Source: an uncultured Comamonadaceae bacterium
Lineage (GTDB): Bacteria; Pseudomonadota; Gammaproteobacteria; Burkholderiales; Burkholderiaceae
Length of the DNA stretch: 7,411 nt
Reading direction: 5' to 3'
NCBI GenBank assembly: GCA_946482115.1
Contig: CAMLQP010000142.1
Span: forward strand, 1 to 7,411
Made by a program: the position numbers and the translations under genes. The notes beneath the pieces are model-generated. The model was given only the letters and a program-made list of their open reading frames with translations. It was not told the origin of the DNA and made no database searches. Each line of letters begins with the position of its first letter. Positions within the stretch are counted from its first letter, which is position 1. Shown here one piece after another: positions 1-6,584 of the stretch.

Positions 1-544
1 GCAGCAGCCCGTCCATGGTCTCGAACGGGTAGGGTACGGCGGCTTCGGCGCCGCGCGGGCTGCCCACGAACACCTCGTCGGCATCGACCACGAAGCCGCC
101 GCCGATGGAGTAGAGCTCGCGCGCGGCCAGCACGGCACCGACGGCATCGAAGGCGGTGAAGCGCATGCCGTTGGAATGCACGGGCAGCAGCTCGCTGCGG
201 TTGAAGACCAGGTGGCGGTCGGCATCGAACGCGATGGTGCGCCGGCCCAGCAGCGGCAGCTCGCGCGCCTGTCGCAGCGCGAGCAGGCGCGCCGGCACGG
301 CGGCGGTGTCCACCTCGTCGGGCAGTTCGCCGCACAGGCCCAGCACGATGGCGGTGTCGGTGCCGTGGCCGTGCCCGGTGTGGGCCAGCGAGCCGAACAG
401 CTCCACCTCCAGCCGTGCGATGGCGTCGAAGTGCCCGGGCGGCAGCTCCAGCAGGAAGCGGCGCGCGGCGCGCATGGGGCCGACGGTGTGCGAGCTCGAA
501 GGCCCGATACCGATCTTGAACATGTCTGACAAACCAATGTACAT
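1..544 (-). CDS. sdaA: L-serine dehydratase (L-serine ammonia-lyase), N-terminal part, runs off the left edge
   Basis: The family deaminates L-serine to pyruvate and ammonia in the cytoplasm, using a [4Fe-4S] cluster. About 181 residues are visible. The near-N-terminal signature FKIGIGPSSSHTVGP is intact, followed by SLAHTGHGHGTDTAI, LPVHSNGMRF and the SIGGGF strand, all in the order of the serine dehydratase beta domain. The alpha domain with the cluster-binding cysteines lies beyond base 1. I chose the ATG at 544-542 (MYIGLSDMFKIG) because family members usually have about seven residues before the FKIG motif and an AGGG sits 4 nt upstream. A second ATG at 523-521 would remove them. The gene is divergent from the M48 protease gene. 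The family assignment is firm; the symbol is less so, because paralogues (sdaB, tdcG) share these motifs. Confidence 0.93.
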   Translation of the reverse strand, partial: MYIGLSDMFKIGIGPSSSHTVGPMRAARRFLLELPPGHFDAIARLEVELFGSLAHTGHGHGTDTAIVLGLCGELPDEVDTAAVPARLLALRQARELPLLGRRTIAFDADRHLVFNRSELLPVHSNGMRFTAFDAVGAVLAARELYSIGGGFVVDADEVFVGSPRGAEAAVPYPFETMDGLL

Positions 545-652
545 GCTGCCCTGGCGATTGTGGAGAATGCGGCCAGCGTAGCAGCCGGAACCGGCCGGTG
601 GCGCGTCGATCACAAGGATTCATGTCGCATCAAGCGACCAGAAGGAGGCCCC
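545..652. promoter_or_regulatory. Divergent intergenic region between sdaA and the M48 protease gene
   Basis: This 108-bp gap must hold the leader and probably the promoter of sdaA (leftward) and of the protease gene (rightward). On the minus strand there is an extended -10-like TGCTACGCT with no good -35 at the usual distance. There is a perfect 10-bp palindrome ACCGGCCGGT at 590-599, and a small inverted repeat GTCGC-ATCAA-GCGAC at 624-638 just before the protease ribosome binding site. None of these is strong enough to name an operator. The region role follows from gene orientation; the individual sites are guesses. Confidence 0.4.
642..648 (+). promoter_or_regulatory. Strong Shine-Dalgarno site that fixes the start of the M48 protease gene
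   Basis: AAGGAGG lies 4 nt before the ATG at 653. The spacing is slightly short, but the match is nearly perfect. It favours 653 over the upstream in-frame GTG at 560 and over the ATG at 665, which would be 16 nt away. The protein from 653 also begins with a sensible export signal. Confidence 0.8.
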
Positions 653-1996
653 ATGGAAACCCTGATGTCCCTGCCCGGGCGGCTGCGCCGCAACCGCGTC
701 AGCCGCCGCGACGCGCTCTGGCTGCTGGGAGCGAGCGGCGCCGGCCTGGGGCTGCTGCAAGGCTGCGCCACCTCGCCGGTCACCGGGCAGACCATCGTGG
801 TCGGCATGAGCGAGGCGCAGGAGCGCCAGGTCGATGCCCAGGTGGCGCCGCACCAGTTCTCGCAGGACATGGGCGCGGTGCAGGACGTCGCGGTGAACGA
901 CTACGTGGCCTCGGTGGGCCGGCGCCTGCAGGGCCACACCCACCGGCCCGACATGCCGTATTCCTACCGCGTGCTCAACGCCAACCACGTCAATGCCTAC
1001 ACCTTCCCGGGCGGCGCCATGGGCGTCACGCGCGGCATCGTGGCCGAGCTCGACAACGAGGCCGAGCTGGCCGCGCTGCTGGGCCACGAAATGGGCCATG
1101 TGAACGCGCGCCACGCGGCGCAGCGCCAGGGCCAGGCGATGCTGGCGCAGGCGGCGGTGGTGGGGCTCAATGTCGCGGTGAGCGATTCGCAGTGGGGCGC
1201 GCTCGCGGCCCTGGGCAGCCAGATCGGCGCGTCGGCGCTGCTGGCCAGCTACTCGCGCGATCACGAACGCGAGGCCGACGCGCTGGGCCAGGAGTACGCG
1301 GTGCGGGCCGGCTATCCCGCCGGCGGCATGGCCAGCCTGCACGAGCTGCTGGTGCGCCAGGAGAAGGAGGCCCCCGGCCTGCTGAGCACCATGTTCTCGT
1401 CCCACCCCATGAGCAGCGAGCGGCTGGCAACCGCGCGCCAGCTCGCGGCCACGCGCCACGCGGCCAGCGCCCAGGCGCCGGTGCAGCGCGAGCGCTACAT
1501 GGACAGCACCGCGGCGCTGCGCCGCATCAAGCCCACCATCACCGCCTGCCAGCAGGGCGAGACGGCGCTCTCGGCCAAGCGCTACCCGCAGGCGCAGGAG
1601 GCCTTCACGCGCGCGCTGGCGCTCACCCCGCGCGATTACCCGGCCAACCTGCGCATGGCCCAGTGCCTGCAGGCCCAGGGCCGGCCGGCCGACGCGCGCC
1701 GCTACGCGCTGGCGGCCCAGACCGTCTACCCGCAGGAGGCGCAGGCGCACAAGCTGGCCGGGGTGCTGAGCCTGAGCTTGCGCGACCCGGGTGCGGCCTT
1801 CGCCAGCCTGGACCGCTTCGACCGCCAACTGCCGGGCGATCCGGGCGTGGTGTTCCTCAAGGGCGTGTCGCTGGAGGGCATGGGCGACCGCGCGCGCGCG
1901 GCGCAGCAGTACCGCCAGTACCTGCAGATGGGCGGCGGCGGGCAGGCCCGCCAGTACGTCGGAGCGAGGCTGCAGGCCTGGGGCGTAGGCCCCTGA
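653..1996 (+). CDS. M48-family zinc metalloprotease with TPR domain, BepA-like lipoprotein
   Basis: 447-residue probable periplasmic protease of the BepA/YfgC type; E. coli BepA degrades or helps mature stalled outer-membrane proteins such as LptD. The N-terminus has a twin-arginine-like SRRDAL (17-22), a hydrophobic stretch and a lipobox-like LQGC with Cys38. Residue +2 is Ala, which by the E. coli rule favours the outer membrane. The M48 domain covers about residues 50-280: HEMGH at 145-149 supplies two zinc histidines and the catalytic Glu, and Glu205 in EREAD is the likely third ligand. His251 in SSHPMS lines up with the BepA His246 switch residue. TPR-type helices run from about 298 to 445, with the clearest repeat near the end (GDRARAAQQYRQYLQ). 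Length and layout fit BepA, apart from the Tat-like lipoprotein signal. Only 16 nt separate it from the next gene, so the two may be cotranscribed. Confidence 0.93.
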   Translation: METLMSLPGRLRRNRVSRRDALWLLGASGAGLGLLQGCATSPVTGQTIVVGMSEAQERQVDAQVAPHQFSQDMGAVQDVAVNDYVASVGRRLQGHTHRPDMPYSYRVLNANHVNAYTFPGGAMGVTRGIVAELDNEAELAALLGHEMGHVNARHAAQRQGQAMLAQAAVVGLNVAVSDSQWGALAALGSQIGASALLASYSRDHEREADALGQEYAVRAGYPAGGMASLHELLVRQEKEAPGLLSTMFSSHPMSSERLATARQLAATRHAASAQAPVQRERYMDSTAALRRIKPTITACQQGETALSAKRYPQAQEAFTRALALTPRDYPANLRMAQCLQAQGRPADARRYALAAQTVYPQEAQAHKLAGVLSLSLRDPGAAFASLDRFDRQLPGDPGVVFLKGVSLEGMGDRARAAQQYRQYLQMGGGGQARQYVGARLQAWGVGP

Positions 1997-2014
1997 GGGG
2001 GAGGGCTCCATAAT
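1986..2014 (+). promoter_or_regulatory. Possible sigma70-type promoter in front of the c-di-GMP gene
   Basis: CATAAT at 2009-2014 matches the -10 consensus at 5 of 6 bases. TAGGCC at 1986-1991 matches the -35 at 3 of 6, with a 17-bp spacer. Transcription would start near 2021, downstream of the ATG at 2013. If real, the sensor gene would be made from the TTG at 2058 with a leader of roughly 37 nt, independently of the protease gene. The -35 is weak, so this is only a candidate. Confidence 0.3.
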
Positions 2015-4985
2015 GGGGCATCCCCCCGCGCCGTCACCGCTCCCGAAAGGACGCCTCTTGCGCCACCGCCTGCGTTGCCTGGGTCTGTCGCTGCTGCTGC
2101 TGGCCACCACGGTCTGGGCAGACCACGCGCGCGAGGTGCGGGTGGGGGTCTACGCCAACGAACCCAAGATCTTCATCGACGCCAGTGGCCGACCGGCCGG
2201 GCTGTTCGTCGAGCTTTTCGATGCCATCGCCCAGGCCGAGGGGTGGCAGCCGCGCTACGTGCCCTGCGAGTGGCAGACCTGCCTGGACAGCCTGAACGAC
2301 GGCCGGCTGGACCTGCTGCCCGACGTGGCCTGGAGCGAGACCCGCCAGCGCAGCTACGACTTCCACCAGCGCGTCGCGCTGCACAGCTGGTCGCAGGTTT
2401 ACGGGCGCCGCGATGCCGGCGTCGTCTCCATCTTCGACCTCGACGGCCGGCGCGTCGCGGTGCTGCGCGGCTCCATCCAGGCCGATGTGTTCCAGCGCAT
2501 GATGAGCGGCTTCGGCCTGGTGGTGACGATGGTGCCCGTCGGCTCGCTGGACGAGGCTTTCACGACCGTGGCGCAGGGCGGCGCCGATGCCGCCATCGCC
2601 AACCACCGCTATGGCGACCGCCACGCGCCCAGCCACGGCCTGGTGGCGACGTCCATCGTGTTCCAGCCCGCGTCGCTGTTCTTTGCCGCCGGCAAGGGGC
2701 TACATGCCGATCTGCTGGCCGCCATCGACCGGCGGCTGGCGCAGTGGCAGCAGGACCCGCGCTCGGTCTATTACGAGGTGCTGGGCCGCTGGGGCGCGCC
2801 GGTGGAGAAGGCTCCCGTGTCGCCGCTGCTGCGCTGGGGGTTCGTCGGCGTGGTGGCGCTGCTGCTGCTCAGCGTGCTGGCCGCGCTGTGGCTGCGCCGC
2901 CAGGTCGATCAGCGCACCCGTCACCTGCGCGAGAGCGAGCAGCGCCTGGCCACCATCCTGGACAGTGTCGAGGCCTACATCTACATCAAGGACCGGGACT
3001 ACCGCTACCAGTACGCCAACCGCCAGGTGCGCGAGCTGTTCGGTCAGCCGCTGCGCCGCATCGTGGGCAAGACCGACAGCGCCTTCTTCGACGCCGCGAC
3101 GGCCGCGCAGCTGCGCGCCAACGACGCGCGCGTGATCGAGCAGGGCGAGCGCGTCGCGGCCGAGGAGATCAACACCAGCGCCGACGGCCGGGCCACGAAC
3201 GCCTATCTGTCGGTCAAGCTGCCGTTGCGCCGCGAGGACGGGAGCATCTACGCGCTGTGCGGCATTTCCACCGACATCACCGAGCGCAAGGCGCTGGAGG
3301 AACGTCTGCGGCTTGCGGCCACGGTGTTCCAGTCGCAGGAGAGCATGCTGGTCACGGACGACCGCCTGCGCATCCTCGATGTGAACCGCGCCTTCGTCGA
3401 GATGACGGGCTTCACGCGCGAGCGCGTGCTGGGGAGCCGGCCGCGCATGCTGCGTTCGCCGCTGCAGAGGCCGTCCACCTACCGGGCGATCCGGCGTGCC
3501 GTGCTGGAAACGGGCAACTGGCAGGGCGAGATCTGGGCACGCCGCGCCGGTGGCGAGGATTTTCCCGCCTGGTTCACCGTGACGGCGGTGCGCGATGCCG
3601 ACGGGCACGTGACGCACTACGTCGGCACCCTGCTCGACATGTCGGACCGCAAGCTGGCCGAGGAGGAGATCCGGCAGCTGGCCTTCTACGACGCGCTGAC
3701 CGGCCTGCCCAACCGCCGTCTCATGATGGACCGGCTGCAGCACGCCCTGGACAACCAGTCCCGGCAGGGCAGCACCGGGGCGCTGCTGTTCATCGACCTG
3801 GACCATTTCAAGGTGCTGAACGATACCCAGGGGCATGACGTCGGCGACCAGCTGCTGCGGCTGATCGCCCAGCGCCTGTCCGCCCTGGTGCGCAAGGGGG
3901 ACACGCTGGCCCGCCTGGGCGGCGACGAATTCCTGCTCATGCTGGAGGATCTGAGCCCGGTCCAGGCCGAGGCGGCCGCGCAGGCCGAGCTCATCGCCCA
4001 GAAGGTGCTGGGTGCGGTGCAGGAACCATGCACCCTGGGTGGACGGGCCCACCACGCCTCCTGCAGCATCGGCATCGCGCTGTTCCGGGACCAGCCCAGC
4101 GTGGACGAGCTGCTCAAGCGCGCCGACCTCGCGATGTACCAGGCCAAGGCCGGTGGGCGGCACACGCTGCGGTTCTTCGATCCGGCGATGCAGACCACGA
4201 TCACCCAGCGCGCCACGCTGGAGGCCGAGCTGCGCGACGCGCTGCGCGAGGGGCAGTTCCGCGTGCTGTACCAGCCGCTGGTCGAGGCAGCGGGCGACCG
4301 CCTGGCCGGCGCCGAGGTCCTGCTGCGCTGGCAGCACCCGCAGCGCGGGCTGGTGGCGCCTGGCGATTTCATCGGCGTGGCCGAGAGCTCGGGCCTGATC
4401 GTGCCGCTCGGCTGCTGGGTGCTGGAGCAGGCCTGCAGGACGCTGCGCGAGTGGGCGGACCGCCCGGAAACGGCCCACCTCACGCTGGCCGTCAACGTGA
4501 GCGCGCGCCAGTTCCATGACCTCGACTTCGTGTCCGACCTGCGTTCGCTGATCGAGGAGGCCGGTGCACCGGCGGACCGGCTCAAGCTGGAGATCACCGA
4601 AAGCCTTCTGATCGACGACCTGGAGGACACCGCCGACAAGATGGGCCAGATCCAGGCGCTGGGCGTGCGTTTCTCGCTCGACGACTTCGGCACCGGGTAT
4701 TCGTCGCTCGCCTACCTCAAGCGCCTGCCGCTGGACCAGCTCAAGATCGACCGCTCGTTCGTGCGCGACCTCATCACCGACGCCAACGACGCGGCGATTG
4801 CCCGCACCATCGTCGCGCTGGCGCACAGCCTGGGGCTGCAGGTGGTGGCCGAAGGCGTGGAGACCGAGGCGCAGCGCGATGCGCTGCGCGACATGGGCTG
4901 CGACGCCTACCAGGGCTACCTGTTCGGTCGCCCGGACGAACGCGCCGCCCTGGAAGCGTGGCTGCGCCCCGCGGTGCGCGTCTGA
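2013..4985 (+). CDS. Ligand-sensing membrane protein SBP_bac_3-TM-PAS-PAS-GGDEF-EAL (c-di-GMP cyclase/phosphodiesterase)
   Basis: 990 residues if started at the ATG at 2013. The family couples a periplasmic ligand signal to synthesis (GGDEF) or breakdown (EAL) of cyclic di-GMP. Layout: signal peptide ending near VWA (34-36); type 3 solute-binding domain about 40-268, with Arg111 in SETRQRSYDF where family members bind a ligand carboxylate, and Cys85/Cys90; TM helix about 275-294; PAS about 305-425 and 430-550; GGDEF about 555-720; EAL about 735-985. The cyclase motif RLGGDEF (634-640) is intact, with an RxxD inhibitory site (Arg627-Asp630) five residues before it. The EAL signature reads EVLLR (Glu768). 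ITES, DDFGTGYSS (Asp890, Asp891), LKIDRSF, AEGVET (Glu947) and QGYLFGRP are all present, so both activities look possible. The start is uncertain: a TTG at 2058 has its own Shine-Dalgarno and gives a more typical signal peptide. The gene ends one base from the convergent amidohydrolase stop. Confidence 0.95.
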   Translation: MGHPPAPSPLPKGRLLRHRLRCLGLSLLLLATTVWADHAREVRVGVYANEPKIFIDASGRPAGLFVELFDAIAQAEGWQPRYVPCEWQTCLDSLNDGRLDLLPDVAWSETRQRSYDFHQRVALHSWSQVYGRRDAGVVSIFDLDGRRVAVLRGSIQADVFQRMMSGFGLVVTMVPVGSLDEAFTTVAQGGADAAIANHRYGDRHAPSHGLVATSIVFQPASLFFAAGKGLHADLLAAIDRRLAQWQQDPRSVYYEVLGRWGAPVEKAPVSPLLRWGFVGVVALLLLSVLAALWLRRQVDQRTRHLRESEQRLATILDSVEAYIYIKDRDYRYQYANRQVRELFGQPLRRIVGKTDSAFFDAATAAQLRANDARVIEQGERVAAEEINTSADGRATNAYLSVKLPLRREDGSIYALCGISTDITERKALEERLRLAATVFQSQESMLVTDDRLRILDVNRAFVEMTGFTRERVLGSRPRMLRSPLQRPSTYRAIRRAVLETGNWQGEIWARRAGGEDFPAWFTVTAVRDADGHVTHYVGTLLDMSDRKLAEEEIRQLAFYDALTGLPNRRLMMDRLQHALDNQSRQGSTGALLFIDLDHFKVLNDTQGHDVGDQLLRLIAQRLSALVRKGDTLARLGGDEFLLMLEDLSPVQAEAAAQAELIAQKVLGAVQEPCTLGGRAHHASCSIGIALFRDQPSVDELLKRADLAMYQAKAGGRHTLRFFDPAMQTTITQRATLEAELRDALREGQFRVLYQPLVEAAGDRLAGAEVLLRWQHPQRGLVAPGDFIGVAESSGLIVPLGCWVLEQACRTLREWADRPETAHLTLAVNVSARQFHDLDFVSDLRSLIEEAGAPADRLKLEITESLLIDDLEDTADKMGQIQALGVRFSLDDFGTGYSSLAYLKRLPLDQLKIDRSFVRDLITDANDAAIARTIVALAHSLGLQVVAEGVETEAQRDALRDMGCDAYQGYLFGRPDERAALEAWLRPAVRV
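2045..2051 (+). promoter_or_regulatory. Shine-Dalgarno for an alternative TTG start of the c-di-GMP gene
   Basis: GAAAGGA lies 6 nt before the in-frame TTG at 2058-2060. Starting there gives MRHRLRCLG followed by a leucine-rich core and VWA, a compact signal peptide. The ATG at 2013 adds 15 residues rich in proline and in codons unusual for this gene (GGG, TCA, AAA, GGA). However, the ATG has its own GGAGG at 2000-2004, 8 nt upstream, so the sequence alone does not decide. Confidence 0.4.
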
Positions 4986-4986
4986 T

Positions 4987-5886
4987 TCAGGGCGTGAGCG
5001 GCAGGCCGAACAGGCGCGCGCCGTTTTCCCAGGCTATGCGCCGCGCCACCTCGGGCGGCAGGCCGCCCAGCCAGGCGCGGTAGCCGCGCATCAGCTCGTC
5101 GTATTGCTGCCAGCGCGGGTTGATCCAGGTGTCGGAACCGATCAGGAAGCGGTCCGGGTACTTGAGCATCAGCGCCCGCCATGCGGGGCACAGCTGGCCG
5201 TTCTCGCAGGTCAGGCCCGGGCGGTATGAAAGCTCGCCCATGAGCAGCGGGTAGCGCGCCAGCATCTCGTCCACCCGCTGCGGCGAGGTGCCGCCGATGC
5301 CCGTGTGGGCCCAGATCAGCTTCAGGCGCTGGCCGCGCGATTCGGTGTGCGCCATCAGCAGGTCCACCGCCACGTCGTCCACGTGCGCGAGCACCGCCAG
5401 GCCGCGCGTCTCGGCCAGGCGCATCAGGTCGCGCGCGGTGGGGCCGTTGGCGTGGGCGCTTTCGTAGAGGTGGAACTCGCCCAGGCCCTTGTAGGGCCCG
5501 CTGGGCGTGCCGCGCGGCAGTTCCGCCTCGACCATGCGCGTGATGCTGGGGTCGCGCGGCCAGCCGTTGTAGTCGGCACGGTTGCGGTACAGGCGCACGA
5601 AGGGCACCACGGTGACGCCGGCGGCGCGGGTGGCTTCCAGCGACGAGGCCAGAACGCGCGTGCCGTCGTTGGGGCGGCTGTTGGCCAGGATGGCGCGCAC
5701 GCCGTTGCGCTGCATGCGCGCCAGCACGTCGTCCAGCGGGTGCGGGCATTCCGCCGATGGGGCGGGCTGGCCGTGGGCGCAGGCCTCGACGTTGTAGTGC
5801 AGGTGGGCGTCGAACAGCGGGCCATCATAGGGCGCGGGCTGGGCCTGGGCCCAGCCTGCGACCAGCGCCAGCAGCAGCGCGCGCAT
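4987..5886 (-). CDS. Amidohydrolase-family metal-dependent hydrolase, exported
   Basis: 299-residue TIM-barrel hydrolase of the amidohydrolase_2 type; substrate unknown. The metal-site pattern is visible in order: DAHLHY (His28, His30), GEFHLY (Glu137), LAHVDD (His168), WAHTGIGG (His194) and GSDTW (Asp252). The N-terminus [16 protein letters not shown] is a short but plausible signal peptide with AQA before the cut, so the enzyme is probably periplasmic. Its only four cysteines fall into two close pairs (36/47 and 227/233), which fits disulfides outside the cytoplasm. It is the last gene of a three-gene operon. Its ATG follows the dienelactone hydrolase stop by 4 nt with no clear Shine-Dalgarno, so translation is probably coupled. 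It converges on the c-di-GMP gene with one base between the stops. Confidence 0.9.
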   Translation of the reverse strand: MRALLLALVAGWAQAQPAPYDGPLFDAHLHYNVEACAHGQPAPSAECPHPLDDVLARMQRNGVRAILANSRPNDGTRVLASSLEATRAAGVTVVPFVRLYRNRADYNGWPRDPSITRMVEAELPRGTPSGPYKGLGEFHLYESAHANGPTARDLMRLAETRGLAVLAHVDDVAVDLLMAHTESRGQRLKLIWAHTGIGGTSPQRVDEMLARYPLLMGELSYRPGLTCENGQLCPAWRALMLKYPDRFLIGSDTWINPRWQQYDELMRGYRAWLGGLPPEVARRIAWENGARLFGLPLTP

Positions 5887-5890
5887 GGGT

Positions 5891-6580
5891 TCAGCCCAGG
5901 TGCTCGGCGAAGAAGGCCAGCGTGCGTTCGCGCGCCAGCGTGGCGGCGGCCGCGTCGTACGAACCGCGCTGGTCGCAGTTGAAGCCGTGGTCGGCGGCGT
6001 AGACGTGGACGGTGACGCCGGGCTGCGCCTTCTGGAACGCCTGCACAGTGTCCATGGTGATGTGGCTGTCGCGCTCGCCGAAGTGGGCCATCACCGGCAC
6101 GCGGGGCTGGCGCGCAGGCTCGGCGCCCACGGTGGAGCCGCCGCCGTAGTACGGCACGGCGGCGCTGATGCCGTTGACGAGGGCGGCCGCGCGCCAGGTC
6201 AGCAGGCCGCCCCAGCAGTAGCCGACCACGCCCACCTTCTTGCCGGTGGTTTGGGCCGCGTGGTCGACGGCCGCCTGGATGTCGGGCATCACGCCGGGCG
6301 CGGGCAGCCCTTCCACGGCCGCTTTCAGCGCGACGCCGGCCTGCATGTCCTCGCCCGTGTAGCCGAGCTCGACCCCGGCCTTGACGCGGTGGAAGGTGGC
6401 GGGGGCCACGGCCAGGTAGCCGGCCGCCGCGTAGCCGTCGGCCACCGAACGGATGTGCGAGTTGACGCCGAAGATTTCCTGCAGCACCACGACGGCGCCG
6501 CGAGGCGTGCCGGCGGGCTGGGCCACGTAGGCGGGAAAGGTGAAGCCGTCGGCGGCGGTGAGGTTGACAAAGCTGCCCAT
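5891..6580 (-). CDS. Dienelactone hydrolase-family alpha/beta hydrolase
   Basis: 229 residues, the usual family length. The type enzyme ClcD opens dienelactone to maleylacetate in chlorocatechol degradation. Most chromosomal relatives have unknown substrates and many act on other esters or lactones. The Cys-Asp-His triad is present: Cys122 in GYCWGG, Asp171 in GERDSH and His198 in DHGFNCDQR. Glu35 in LQEIFG matches the Glu that activates the nucleophile in ClcD. Residue 80 is Gln, near where ClcD has a substrate-binding Arg (Arg81), so true dienelactone activity is not assured. No signal peptide is seen, so it should be cytoplasmic. It is the middle gene of the operon: its ATG is 4 nt after the isomerase stop, with AGGAG inside the end of the isomerase gene. 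Confidence 0.94.
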   Translation of the reverse strand: MGSFVNLTAADGFTFPAYVAQPAGTPRGAVVVLQEIFGVNSHIRSVADGYAAAGYLAVAPATFHRVKAGVELGYTGEDMQAGVALKAAVEGLPAPGVMPDIQAAVDHAAQTTGKKVGVVGYCWGGLLTWRAAALVNGISAAVPYYGGGSTVGAEPARQPRVPVMAHFGERDSHITMDTVQAFQKAQPGVTVHVYAADHGFNCDQRGSYDAAAATLARERTLAFFAEHLG

Positions 6581-6584
6581 GGTT

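Noticed and set aside
156..581. Plus-strand open frames over the left edge
   Set aside because: The minus strand reads a clear serine dehydratase through 1-544. The plus frames are low-complexity shadows.
560..652. Upstream extension of the M48 protease gene to a GTG at 560
   Set aside because: The extra 31 residues have no signal-peptide sense and no Shine-Dalgarno. AAGGAGG before the ATG at 653 fits much better.
620..2110. Long minus-strand open frame (about 496 codons) antisense to the protease gene
   Set aside because: It mirrors a high-GC gene with strong codon bias. The predicted protein is low-complexity Arg/Ala/Gly/His/Leu-rich with no domain motif, while the plus strand encodes a clear M48 protein.
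2075..3838. Plus-strand open frame of about 587 codons in another frame of the c-di-GMP gene
   Set aside because: The translation is Arg/Ala/Gly/Pro-rich without domains, and the overlapping frame carries all GGDEF/EAL and PAS motifs.
2700..4826. Very long minus-strand open frame (about 708 codons) antisense to the c-di-GMP gene
   Set aside because: It is a shadow of a recognised multidomain gene. Its composition is rich in Gln, His, Arg and Val with no motif or start signal.
5013..5027. Possible rho-independent terminator for the c-di-GMP gene (GGCGCGCGCC then GTTTT)
   Set aside because: The palindrome allows only a very short stem with a 4-nt loop, the T tract is short, and it lies inside the amidohydrolase coding region. 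Not listed as a feature.
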